DNA from: an uncultured Clostridia bacterium
Lineage (GTDB): Bacteria > Bacillota > Clostridia > TANB77 > CAG-508
Assembly: GCA_947630445.1 (NCBI GenBank)
Contig: CANRHQ010000006.1
Coordinates: 1 to 53,766 of the forward strand
DNA: 53,766 bases
Direction of reading: 5' to 3'
Part shown: piece after piece, positions 9,360 through 18,177 of the stretch
How positions within the stretch are numbered: the first letter of the stretch is position 1
How the letters are laid out: the number at the start of each line of letters is the position of its first letter
Program-made: the position numbers and the translations under genes
Notes under the pieces: generated by a model
The model's input: only the letters and a program-made list of their open reading frames with translations
Told to the model about the DNA's origin: nothing
Databases searched by the model: none

Positions 9360-9581
9360 ATGTTGGATTTCCAAACTGCTTTAAAAATTAAGGAGGCAAT
9401 CAAACAAGAAAAAAAGATTGAGATTAACCTAACAGATGTATGTAGAATGCAGATTATAGGCACATATACAAATTATACTGTTTTGGGAGTACAATCTGGC
9501 CATCGTACTATACTTGTTTTGGTGGAATTTTCAGAAAAGTTTGGATTTATCATTAACAGAATAAAAATACTGGAATGGTAA
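9360..9581 (+). CDS. Small protein of unknown function (73 aa)
   Basis: Starts at ATG after AAAGGAGGAAAA. The sequence suggests a short helix (QTALKIKEAIKQEKK) followed by beta strands containing CRMQIIGTYTNYTVLGV and RTILVLVEF. No domain is recognised. It is a self-contained unit with its own promoter and terminator. Its codons (CTG, GCT, GGC, TGC) are less AT-rich than those of the genes before it, as in the pyrophosphatase gene that follows, so both may have arrived together. It could be a cytoplasmic regulator or an orphan cargo gene; nothing decides this. Confidence 0.65.
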   Translation: MLDFQTALKIKEAIKQEKKIEINLTDVCRMQIIGTYTNYTVLGVQSGHRTILVLVEFSEKFGFIINRIKILEW

Positions 9582-9594
9582 AATTCAACAAAAG

Positions 9595-9630
9595 AAGAAC
9601 CACTTTTTACATTTAATGTGGTTCTTTTTT
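9595..9630 (+). terminator. Terminator after the 73-aa gene
   Basis: The stem AAGAACCAC (9595-9603) pairs with GTGGTTCTT (9618-9626), followed by a T-run. Confidence 0.85.
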
Positions 9631-9672
9631 CTATATATTGTAAAAAATTAGGACATATATATGAACAAACTA

Positions 9673-9701
9673 TTGAAATTTCACGAAAAATTTGATATAA
9701 T
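9673..9701 (+). promoter_or_regulatory. Promoter of hppA
   Basis: TTGAAA (9673-9678), 17 bp, TATAAT (9696-9701). It lies inside the in-frame upstream extension of the hppA ORF, which supports the start at 9823 and a leader of about 115 nt. The leader carries an extra AAAGGAGG near 9751 with no start codon at the usual distance. Confidence 0.75.
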
Positions 9702-9822
9702 CTTAATGTTTAGCTATGATTTGCTATGTAGAAAATTCTTACTAAAAATGGAAAGGAGGTCTAATTTCTCTTTTGTAACCAGTAAACAAGGCAAAAAAGT
9801 ATACTTTATAAGGAGGAGACAA

Positions 9823-11952
9823 ATGAGTATTACTTTTGTAGTGGCATTCTTTATTGCCATTCTTGCTACGTCTTATGCAGTATTCAATTATGTCAATGTA
9901 AAATCCATTGATGAAGGAACTGCAGAGATGAAGGAGATTGCATCTGCAATCAGAGTAGGTGCTAATGCCTTTTTAAAGAAAGAATATAAGGTATTAGTAA
10001 TAGTAGTAGCAATTGTTGCTGTAATTGAGGCACTTATGTTTTTTATACCAAGTGCAATAGCATTTTTGGTTGGAACAATAATGAGTGCTATGGCAGGTCT
10101 CTTTGGCATGAAAATGTCTACCTATGCGAATGTACGGGTTACCAATACAGCAAGAACCACAAAAAATATTGGTAAGTCAGAAAAGGTAGGACTAAAAGGC
10201 GGAAGCGTGATGGGACTCAGTGTAGCTGCATTTTCCATTGTCGGATTGGCAATAGTGTATTTCTTATATAAATCTTATTTGTATGAGATATCAACTATTA
10301 CAAACTGGATAGGAATTTCATTTACACCGATGTCTATGATATTTTCTTCATATGCACTGGGATGCTCAATGGTTGCAATGTTTTTCCGTGTAGGCGGAGG
10401 TATTTATACAAAAGCAGCCGATATGGGAGCAGATCTAGTTGGAAAAACAGAAGAAAATATTCCAGAAGATGACCCGAGAAATCCCGCAGTTATTGCAGAT
10501 TGTGTAGGAGATAATGTCGGAGATACGGCAGGTTTAGGATCTGATTTGTTAGAGAGTAATGTGGGAGCTATTGTAAGTGCAGTAATTACACCGATATTTC
10601 TTTTTATTGCATTTCAAGCTAATAGCTTGAAATTTGGCAAAGAACTATTGGAAAAATTAATAGTATATCCTATTGGATTTTCTGCATTTGGATTATTATC
10701 TTGTATGATAGGTCTTACATTTGCTTTATACAAAAAAGACGGAAAAGATCCAGAAAAAGAATTAAATATTGCTACATGGGTCTCAGCGGGACTCACAGGA
10801 ATTATTAACTTATTGTTTACAGTAATCTTATTGTCTAAAGAAGACATAGGAGATTTACCTTTTAAATATGGTTATATATCTCCATGGATTTCTTCGATAA
10901 TAGGTATTGCAAGTGGTATCTTAATAGGTATGATTGCAGAGTATTATACAAGTGATAAGTATAAGCCAACTCAAAGCATTGCAAGAGCCTCTAAAATGGG
11001 AGTAGCTTTAAATATCACACAAGGACTTTCAGGTAGTATGAAGTCTAATCTTGCATCTTGTATTATTATAGGTGTAGGTGTATATATTTCTTCACAAATA
11101 TCTGGAAGCTATGGAGTTGCAATGGCAGCGGTAGGAATGCTTTCATTTGTTGCAATCACAGTATCTGTTGATACATATGGACCCATTAGTGATAATGCTG
11201 GCGGTATTGCTGAAATGGCAAAATTAGGTGATGATGTCAGAGTAATAACAGATAAATTGGATTCTGTTGGCAATACAAAAGCAGCTATCGGAAAAGGGTT
11301 TGCTATTGGGTCAGCAGCTTATGCAACAATATCGTTGTTGAATTCTTATATGTATAGTTTTACTTCAGTCGACATAATACAAGTATCTTTGGATGTGCTT
11401 CAACCTCGAATATTCTTTGGAGTAATTGTAGGAGGAGCTATCATTTGGTACTTCTCTGGAATGTTGATTGAATCAGTTAGTAAATCTGCAGAAAAAATGG
11501 TAGGAGAAGTTAGAAGACAGTTTAAAGAAATAGCAGGACTCAGAGAAGGAAATGCTAAACCGGATTATAAGAGGTGTATTGAAATTGCTACAGATGGAGC
11601 ATTAGCAGAAATGAAAGCACCTGCTTTGATCTCAATTGTATTTCCTGTACTTGGTGGATTTTTATTTGGTCCGCAGTTTGTTGCAGGAATACTTTTTGGA
11701 GCAATTTTATCAGCAATTTTGCTGGCAATATTCTTTGGCAACAGTGGAGGAGCCTGGGATAATGCTAAAAAGCATATCGAATCTTTAGGTGGAAAGGGTT
11801 CACCAGAGCATGTAGCTGCAGTAGTAGGTGATACTGTAGGTGATCCATTAAAAGATACGGCAGGACCATCTCTTGATATATTTATCAAGATTATGAACAC
11901 TGTGTCATTGGTATTTGTAAACTTTTTTAAGGCGGTATATCTGTTTAAGTAA
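9823..11952 (+). CDS. hppA: Membrane-bound ion-translocating pyrophosphatase (K+-dependent type)
   Basis: The ATG at 9823 follows AAGGAGGAGACAA and gives 709 aa, normal for the family. It hydrolyses pyrophosphate and pumps H+ or Na+ across the membrane. Catalytic loops are evident: ADMGADLVGKTEENIPEDD, CVGDNVGDTAGLGSDLLES from residue 227, and the C-terminal GDTVGDPLKDTAGPS. About 15 membrane helices fit the hydrophobic pattern. GNTKAAIGKGFAIGSA (from residue 483) carries Ala where K+-independent enzymes have Lys, so a K+-dependent enzyme is expected. Na+ versus H+ pumping cannot be settled here. Base and codon use (GCG, CCG, GGC, TTG) differs from the neighbours and suggests transfer. It contains one in-frame CGG (10135-10137) that must be read as Arg for the frame to continue. 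Confidence 0.95.
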   Translation: MSITFVVAFFIAILATSYAVFNYVNVKSIDEGTAEMKEIASAIRVGANAFLKKEYKVLVIVVAIVAVIEALMFFIPSAIAFLVGTIMSAMAGLFGMKMSTYANVRVTNTARTTKNIGKSEKVGLKGGSVMGLSVAAFSIVGLAIVYFLYKSYLYEISTITNWIGISFTPMSMIFSSYALGCSMVAMFFRVGGGIYTKAADMGADLVGKTEENIPEDDPRNPAVIADCVGDNVGDTAGLGSDLLESNVGAIVSAVITPIFLFIAFQANSLKFGKELLEKLIVYPIGFSAFGLLSCMIGLTFALYKKDGKDPEKELNIATWVSAGLTGIINLLFTVILLSKEDIGDLPFKYGYISPWISSIIGIASGILIGMIAEYYTSDKYKPTQSIARASKMGVALNITQGLSGSMKSNLASCIIIGVGVYISSQISGSYGVAMAAVGMLSFVAITVSVDTYGPISDNAGGIAEMAKLGDDVRVITDKLDSVGNTKAAIGKGFAIGSAAYATISLLNSYMYSFTSVDIIQVSLDVLQPRIFFGVIVGGAIIWYFSGMLIESVSKSAEKMVGEVRRQFKEIAGLREGNAKPDYKRCIEIATDGALAEMKAPALISIVFPVLGGFLFGPQFVAGILFGAILSAILLAIFFGNSGGAWDNAKKHIESLGGKGSPEHVAAVVGDTVGDPLKDTAGPSLDIFIKIMNTVSLVFVNFFKAVYLFK

Positions 11953-11984
11953 GAAGTATTCTACCACTATGGTAGAAAAAGAAA

Positions 11985-12025
11985 AGCGAGTAGTTTTAGA
12001 AAATTCTAAAACTACTCGCTTTTTA
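11985..12025 (+). terminator. Terminator after hppA
   Basis: A 17-bp perfect inverted repeat (11985-12001 with 12004-12020) followed by TTTTT. It is the longest stem in the window. Confidence 0.9.
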
Positions 12026-12103
12026 TAAATAATAAAGAACCAAATAATTTAAAATCCATATAATAAATAAAGAGTAAAACAACAAAAAGAAGGTGTTAAA
12101 AGT

Positions 12104-12595
12104 ATGAATAAACAAATAGTTATAATATTAATGCTAATAATTATAATTGTGATAATGACAGTTGCTTATTCATCATTTGTTACTCAATCAATATTAAATG
12201 GAAACTCTCAAATTACTGGTGAATGGAATGTAAAGATTGTAAAAATAGATGTACAAGATATAAGTGAAGGATGTGAACCTGGAGATACAGAATTTACAAA
12301 TACAAATGTAAAATTTAGTACTAAATTAAATAAACCAGGTGATTCTGCAACTTATTTGATAACAATAGAAAATGCAGGAACAATTGATGCTAAATTAGAA
12401 TATGCAGCATTTAGAATTGCAGATCCAAATGGTTCACCAGCTATAACCTATTGCATGACACATCCTGATGATTTATTACCAGCAGGTGAAAAAACAAGTT
12501 TTACAGTTACTGTTATATATAAAGAAGATACAGTTCAAGTTCCTGAAATAAAAACAAAAACTTTAACAGGTACAATAGAATATGTACAAAAGTAA
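12104..12595 (+). CDS. TasA/camelysin-like secreted protein 1
   Basis: A 163-aa exported protein. It has a long hydrophobic N-terminus (IVIILMLIIIIVIMTVAYSS) and a SipW-type cleavage neighbourhood (AYSSFVTQSILNG). The body is beta-rich, with GEWNVKI, the motif LNKPGDSATYLITIENAGTIDAKL and a terminal GTIEYVQK. This arrangement is typical of TasA/CalY-type proteins that form biofilm fibres or act as surface metallopeptidases. A near-paralogue follows, then a SipW-like peptidase that would process both. Weak AAGGTG ribosome site. No HExxH is present, so a structural role is more likely than proteolysis. Confidence 0.7.
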   Translation: MNKQIVIILMLIIIIVIMTVAYSSFVTQSILNGNSQITGEWNVKIVKIDVQDISEGCEPGDTEFTNTNVKFSTKLNKPGDSATYLITIENAGTIDAKLEYAAFRIADPNGSPAITYCMTHPDDLLPAGEKTSFTVTVIYKEDTVQVPEIKTKTLTGTIEYVQK

Positions 12596-12689
12596 ATATA
12601 TATAACACAAAAAAATAAAAATCATATAATAATATGAGATAGAAATTATTTAATTCTTAAATCTCATCATGTATTAAGAGGTGCTGAAA

Positions 12690-13184
12690 ATGATTAACAA
12701 TAAAAATCTCATAATTGTAGCATTAGTAATAGTAATATTAATAATGGCAGTTGGTTATTCAGCATTTGCTACTCAATTAACATTAAATGGAACAGCTGAA
12801 ATTACAGGTGAATGGGATGTCAAGATAATAAATATAGAAGCTCAGGATGTTAGTGAAGGTAGTAACTGTGGAGAACCTCAGTTTACTAATACAAGTGCAA
12901 TATTTAGTGCTGAATTAAATAAACCAGGAGATTCAATAACTTATGTAGTTACTATTGAAAATGCAGGAACGATTGATGCTAAATTAGATAATATAACATT
13001 TTCACCTGATGATGAAAATGGTTCTCCTGCAATAAATTATACAACTACAGAACCATCTAAAATTTTAAATGCAGGGGAAAGAACAACATTTACAGTAACA
13101 GTTGAATATGATTTAGAAACTACTGAAATACCATCAATAAAGACAAAAACAATAACAGGTATTATTGAATATGTACAAAAATAA
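12690..13184 (+). CDS. TasA/camelysin-like secreted protein 2
   Basis: A 164-aa paralogue of the preceding gene, arising by tandem duplication. Shared motifs are GYSAFATQLTLNG, ITGEWDVKI, FTNTSA, LNKPGDSITYVVTIENAGTIDAKLDN and the ending IEYVQK. I chose ATG at 12690 because AGAGGTG lies 7-14 bases upstream; a GTG nine bases earlier overlaps that site. The divergent loop (SPDDENGSPAINYTTTEPS) may tune assembly. It is probably cotranscribed with its twin and sipW. Confidence 0.7.
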   Translation: MINNKNLIIVALVIVILIMAVGYSAFATQLTLNGTAEITGEWDVKIINIEAQDVSEGSNCGEPQFTNTSAIFSAELNKPGDSITYVVTIENAGTIDAKLDNITFSPDDENGSPAINYTTTEPSKILNAGERTTFTVTVEYDLETTEIPSIKTKTITGIIEYVQK

Positions 13185-13213
13185 GTTTATGAGACTGTAA
13201 AAATAATGATTAT

Positions 13214-13250
13214 ATAGAAGAATTTTTATTATAGGTAAAAATTCTTCTAT
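13214..13250 (+). promoter_or_regulatory. Strong intercistronic hairpin before the signal peptidase gene
   Basis: A 15-bp stem (13214-13228 with 13236-13250) and a 7-nt loop, with no T-run after it. It probably lowers read-through or protects the upstream message, so that structural proteins exceed the peptidase. Confidence 0.5.
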
Positions 13251-13275
13251 TAATCTAAATTACAAGGTGAAAATT

Positions 13276-14406
13276 ATGGGATATATAAGTATTTATGCAT
13301 GTATTACAATAATTTTATCAATTAACAATATTATATTTTACACAAATATAATAAACCCATTATTTTGGGGAGGAATCTTCACATATCTGATACATGATGT
13401 TAAACATTATTATGTAAGATTTTCTAGTAATAAAAAATATTTAGCATATACAATCATAGTTGTTTGTGTATATCTTATTATCTTTTTTTATTTTGGATTT
13501 ATTTTTGGATTTGTAAAAAGTCCATATAATCACAAAATAGGAGCGATATTAGAAAATTTTATAATATATATATTACCAATTATTGGTATTGAATTTACAA
13601 GGTTTGTTCTTGTAAATAGAAATAAAAAAAATAAAAAGATATTGATTTTTATAACAATAATATTAATTCTTTTAGAAATTCAATATAATACAATAAAAAA
13701 CTTATATTATGAAAAAGAAGAATTTTTTAAATATATATTATCAAATGTAATTCCTTTAATATCATATAGTTCATTATACACATATTTAATATTAAAAGGA
13801 TTATATTTATTACCAATAGTATGTAGAGTTATACATAAGTTTATAACTTTTACATTGCCATTATTACCTAAAACAAATTGGTTCATGATAGGAACAATTG
13901 GAGTAATATCACCAACAATAATATATGTGTTATTCAAATATGTATTTATGAAACAATCAAATGATATTAGGAAAAAGCAGAAAAATTTAGGAACAAAAAT
14001 TAGTTATATAATAACGATAAGTTTGTCTATAATTTTAGTTTGTTTTATGTTAGGAATATTTAAGTATGAACCAATAGCTATACTTTCTAATAGTATGACA
14101 CCTACCTTTAATAGAGGAGATGTGCTTATTTATAAAAAATTAAATGAAGATGAATTAAAAAAAATACCTAAAACATCAATTATTGTTTATAGTATAGGTG
14201 AACAAAATATAGCTCATCGTATAGTTGAAGTAATAAAAGAAAAAGATACAATTTTGTATAGAACAAAGGGAGATCATAATAATGCATCAGATTTGAATTT
14301 AGTAAAAACAGATCAAATTAAAGGTATTTATATGTTTCATATTAAATATATTGGTTATCCATCAGTATGGTTATATGACTATTTTAATAGCGAGGAGGAA
14401 ACATGA
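13276..14406 (+). CDS. sipW: SipW-like (ER-type) signal peptidase I
   Basis: 376 aa from ATG 13276 (AAGGTG just upstream). Five or six membrane segments fill roughly residues 1-270. The catalytic domain is C-terminal: LSNSMTPTFNRGDV supplies the Ser nucleophile and QNIAHRIVEV supplies His in place of the bacterial Lys, as in SipW and eukaryotic or archaeal signal peptidases. TKGDHNNASD is the conserved GDxN box. The long multi-spanning N-terminus is unusual compared with about 190-aa SipW proteins. It sits behind two TasA-like substrates and overlaps the next gene by 4 nt (ATGA), so translation is coupled. Confidence 0.85.
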   Translation: MGYISIYACITIILSINNIIFYTNIINPLFWGGIFTYLIHDVKHYYVRFSSNKKYLAYTIIVVCVYLIIFFYFGFIFGFVKSPYNHKIGAILENFIIYILPIIGIEFTRFVLVNRNKKNKKILIFITIILILLEIQYNTIKNLYYEKEEFFKYILSNVIPLISYSSLYTYLILKGLYLLPIVCRVIHKFITFTLPLLPKTNWFMIGTIGVISPTIIYVLFKYVFMKQSNDIRKKQKNLGTKISYIITISLSIILVCFMLGIFKYEPIAILSNSMTPTFNRGDVLIYKKLNEDELKKIPKTSIIVYSIGEQNIAHRIVEVIKEKDTILYRTKGDHNNASDLNLVKTDQIKGIYMFHIKYIGYPSVWLYDYFNSEEET

Positions 14407-15431
14407 AAAATAAAAAATTTAAGAATGTAGTCAAAGTAATTAGTGTTGTTATAATTATAATAGGAATTTTAATTATAAAAAGTGGGTATGAGTATAAAGA
14501 AAATATAGTTCCTGTATATAATTATTCAGCACAAAAGGATAGTAACTATGAAGTTTTGTTAAATCCAAATACATTTTATGAAAGTCAGAATCTTCCACAA
14601 GGACTATATTATGCTTCAAAATCAATAAAATCTTTTATGATAAATATGATATATGATTTTAAAGCAGATAAAAAAGCACAAATAGAATATAATTATAATA
14701 TAACAGCAAATTTAATTGGAAATGTAAATGATAATAATAATCAATCAAAAGAAATTTGGAATAGAAATTTTGTATTAAGTGAAAAAAATGATGTTCAAGA
14801 AACAGATATAATATATGTAGATGAAGGTATTAATATTGATTATGAGTATTATAATGAGCTTGTTAATTCATATGAAGAAACATATGATATAAAAATTGAT
14901 GCAATTTTAAAAGTTCGTTTTAATATTTCTTATAATATTAGTAATTTGGAAAGTGGTATAGATATTGATAATATAGAAGATTACATTGAATTAGATATTC
15001 CTATAACTAATACAGTTACTGGAGTTACAGAAAATTATGAACATCTAACTTCCAAAAATATTATGCCATCAATTCAAAAAGAAAATATAAAAATAATTTT
15101 TTATATAATAGGAGCGGTACTTATTATAAGTGGTATTGTAATGATAATAATGATGAAAAACAAAAAATCACCTGAAGAGAAATATAATTATAATATTGCT
15201 CATATTTTAAAATATTATGGAGATTTAATTGTTACTGTAATAAATAAGCCTAATTTAGATGGATTAAAAGTATTAAATATTAATAACTTAAAAGATTTAG
15301 TAGATGTTGCAGAACAGAACCAAAATAATATAATTCATTATGAGGTTATTGAAAATACGGAAAGTGATTTTTATGTAATTGTTAATGAATATGTATATGT
15401 TTATAGAGTAAAATCTGAGAAATTAAAATAA
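14403..15431 (+). CDS. DUF5305-like membrane protein
   Basis: 342 aa with an N-terminal helix (about 9-28), an extracytoplasmic domain rich in Tyr, Asn and Ile (YNYSAQKDSNYEVLLNP, QNLPQGLYYASKSIKSF), a second helix (about 235-255) and a cytoplasmic tail. The pattern resembles DUF5305 proteins that travel with SipW-type peptidases. It starts inside the stop of sipW with a strong GAGGAGG site. The role is unknown; assembly or control of the TasA-like fibres is a guess from context. Confidence 0.6.
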   Translation: MKNKKFKNVVKVISVVIIIIGILIIKSGYEYKENIVPVYNYSAQKDSNYEVLLNPNTFYESQNLPQGLYYASKSIKSFMINMIYDFKADKKAQIEYNYNITANLIGNVNDNNNQSKEIWNRNFVLSEKNDVQETDIIYVDEGINIDYEYYNELVNSYEETYDIKIDAILKVRFNISYNISNLESGIDIDNIEDYIELDIPITNTVTGVTENYEHLTSKNIMPSIQKENIKIIFYIIGAVLIISGIVMIIMMKNKKSPEEKYNYNIAHILKYYGDLIVTVINKPNLDGLKVLNINNLKDLVDVAEQNQNNIIHYEVIENTESDFYVIVNEYVYVYRVKSEKLK

Positions 15432-15460
15432 ACTCTAGGAAATATAAATTTCCTAGAGTT
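15431..15460. terminator. Bidirectional hairpin between converging genes
   Basis: A 13-bp perfect stem (15431-15443 with 15448-15460) between the DUF5305-like gene and the minus-strand ATPase gene. The U-tract is short on both strands. Confidence 0.65.
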
Positions 15461-15466
15461 ATTATA

Positions 15467-18074
15467 TTAAATCCATTCACCATATTTTTGTATATAAAAT
15501 CTTTTTGCAATCATTGCAACAAAACAATACAAAATTGGGACTAAAATAATTATAGGAATAAATGCAAATGGTATAGGAACTAGACCAATTAATTTACCTA
15601 ACCAAGTAAATGGAATAACTAATCCTATTATAGCTAATAAAATAGAAGAAAAGTAAACAAGTTTATGAGCATTGCTTTCGATAAATGGTATTTTTGCAGT
15701 TCTAATTATATGCATTCCGAGTAAATTTGATACTATACTATAAGAAAACCAGATTGTTTGAAATGTTGGAGCATCATTTAACTTGAATACAAGTAATAAT
15801 ATTGCAAATATAACAATATCAAAAATAGAACTTATAGGTCCCATAAATAGCATGAAATTTTTTAAACTGTTTATATTAAATTTTCTAGGTTCTTTAAGAT
15901 ATTCTTCATCTACATTATCAAAAGGTAATGTTAATTGTCCAAAATCATATAATAATCCTTCTACTAACAATTGAATAGGTGTTTCTGGAAGGAAAGGTAG
16001 GATAACACTTGCAATTATAACAGAGACAACTTCTCCAAAATTAAAACTTGTTGAAAGTTTAATATATTTCATTAAATTAGCATAAGTTTTTCTTCCGTTC
16101 AGTTACACCATCTAATAAAACATGTAAATCTTTTTTCAATAAAATGATGTCAGCTGATTCTTTTGCAATATCAACAGCTGTATCAACTGAAATTCCTACA
16201 TCTGAATTTGTTAATGAAGGAGCATCATTTATTCCATCACCCATATAACCAACAACATTATTAGATTCATGTAAAATTCTAACAATTCTAGCTTTTTGAA
16301 TAGGTGAAAGTTTTACAAAGATATTACATTTCTTTAGAAGTCTTAATACTCCAGTATCACTTAATTTTTCAATTTGTTTTCCTTCTATAATAGTATTAGA
16401 ATTTATACCAACTTTTTTACAGATACATTTTGTAATTTCTAAATTGTCTCCTGTCAAAACTATAACACGAATTCCAGCATTATTTAGATTTTCTATAGCA
16501 GATTTAGCACTTTCTTTTGGAGGATCTAGAAATCCTATAAAACCTAAAAGTATCATATTTTTTTCATCTTCTACAGTAAAATCAGAAACATCAGGAATAT
16601 CATTTTTTTGACATACAGCAATAACTCTTAAACCATCTTTATTAAGCTCTGTAGAAATTCTTTTTATATTCTCTTTAATTTCTCTAGTTATTGGTGATAT
16701 TGTACCTTGATAATCTACCATAGTACAAATATTAAGTATTTCTTCAACAGCACCTTTTGTAATTAATTGTTTTTTATTTCCATCTGTAACAATAACAGAC
16801 AAACGCCTACGAGAAAAATCAAAAGGAATTTCATCTACTAATTTGTATTTATCTACATATTCATTCATATTATTTTGTAAAGCTCTTGCAACAACTGCTT
16901 CATCAATATTACCTCTTAAGCCAGTTTGAAAATAGGAGTTTAAAAATGCATGTTTTAAAACTCTAAAATCTTCTTGACCATGAATATCTAAATACTTTTC
17001 CAAAACAATTTTGTCTTCTGTAAGAGTTCCTGTTTTATCAGTACATAAAATATTGATAGATCCAAAACTTTGAATTGAATCCAGTTTTTTTACAATAGTT
17101 TTCTTTTTAGACATTCGAATAGCACCTTTTGAAAGACTAGAAGAAAGAATTACTGGTAGAAGTAGAGGAGTAATACAAATTGCTATTGCTACTGCAAATG
17201 TAAAGGCTGTTACAGTACTATGTTTAGCAACATTTAATACGAAAACTATAGGAATTAAAACAAGCATAAATTTTATTAGTAATTTACTTATATTTTCTAT
17301 TCCAGTTTGAAATGCAGATTTTGGCTTGCTACTATTAATAGTATGAGCAACCTTTCCAAAATAGGTATCATCAGCAGTTTTTATAACTGCACATTTTCCA
17401 GAACCACTTATGACATTAGTTCCCATAAAACAAATATTGTCTAAATCTGAAATGTTATCTAATTCAGATGAATTAATATCAATTTCTACACTCTTTTTAA
17501 CAGCATCAGATTCACCTGTTAAAGAAGATTGTCCGACATATAAATCTTTAGATTCTAAAACTCTAAGGTCAGCAGGGATTAAACTTCCTGCTGATAATAA
17601 AACAATATCACCTAAAACTACTTGATTTATAGGAATTGAAACTTCCTTTCCATCACGTATAACAGTGGTTGTTGTTGCGACAAGTTGTTTTAATTTTTCA
17701 GCAGCCTTGTTTGAATTGTATTCTTCAAAAAATTCTAGTAGAGTACTTGTAACTACTAAAATTGCAATTACAATAATATTTGCATAACTTGGTATTTCTG
17801 CTAAATATACATCTGTATAAAAAAGGATACAAGCTATCCCAAGCAAAATACTGTTAAAAGGGCTAAATAAACTCCCTAAAAAATAGTGATACCATTTTTT
17901 AGGTTTTGATTGTTTAACTTCATTTAATCCAAATTTATTAATAAGGTTTGTAGCCTCTTTGGATGTTAAACCAGATTCTTTAATATTAAACTCTTTTAAA
18001 AATTCATTTTTATTTAAAGTACATTGTTTACCATATAATTTTTCAACATTTACATCTTCTTTTATATTTGACAA
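15467..18074 (-). CDS. mgtA: P-type ATPase, Mg2+ importer (MgtA/MgtB-like), with one +1 frameshift site
   Basis: 868 aa after one +1 shift, normal for MgtA. Visible parts are FFEEYNSNKAAEKLKQLV typical of P3B pumps, the TGES actuator loop, CTDKTGTLTED phosphorylation site and MGDGINDAPSLTNSDVGIS hinge. Membrane helices 5-10 begin at the junction. The zero frame stops shortly after CGG 16097-16095. Skipping the C turns VTE-R-KKNLC-stop into VTEGRKTYANLMKYIKLSTS, the family's EGRKTxxNxxKYI motif. Without the shift, the product lacks the last six helices and cannot transport. Start is TTG 18074 after GGAG. Mg2+ is inferred from family; no M-box riboswitch fits the 100-bp upstream gap. Confidence 0.88.
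16092..16100 (-). other. Inferred +1 recoding site 3 in mgtA (GAA CGG AAG)
   Basis: The zero frame GAA CGG AAG AAA AAC TTA TGC TAA ends five codons past CGG. Skipping the C gives GAA GGA AGA AAA ACT, exactly restoring the conserved E-G-R-K-T of Mg2+ P-type ATPases at residue 660. A local run of A bases lies after the site, but the frame loss is at C-GGA, not in the run. Confidence 0.7.
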
Positions 18075-18100
18075 CGAGAATCAACTCCATTTCCTTTATA

Positions 18101-18131
18101 ATTATACCACTAAAATTTAAAATTTAAGCAA
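18101..18131 (-). promoter_or_regulatory. Promoter of mgtA
   Basis: Minus-strand TTGCTT (18131-18126), 19-bp spacer and TATAAT (18106-18101) preceded by TGG, an extended -10. Confidence 0.5.
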
Positions 18132-18133
18132 AT

Positions 18134-18169
18134 AATAAAAAAAGAATATATTTTTTTAATATATTCTTT
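18134..18169 (-). terminator. Terminator after murC
   Basis: The 11-bp stem 18169-18159 with 18151-18141 is read on the minus strand and followed by a T7 tract. Confidence 0.75.
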
Positions 18170-18177
18170 ATAAAATA

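Noticed and set aside
9661..9822. N-terminal extension of the pyrophosphatase
   Set aside because: A TTGAAA-17-TATAAT promoter lies inside the extension, and a strong ribosome site precedes the ATG at 9823, which gives the family's usual start.
18075..18177. M-box Mg2+ riboswitch before mgtA
   Set aside because: The gap is about 100 bp and is filled by the murC terminator and the mgtA promoter; there is no room for the aptamer.
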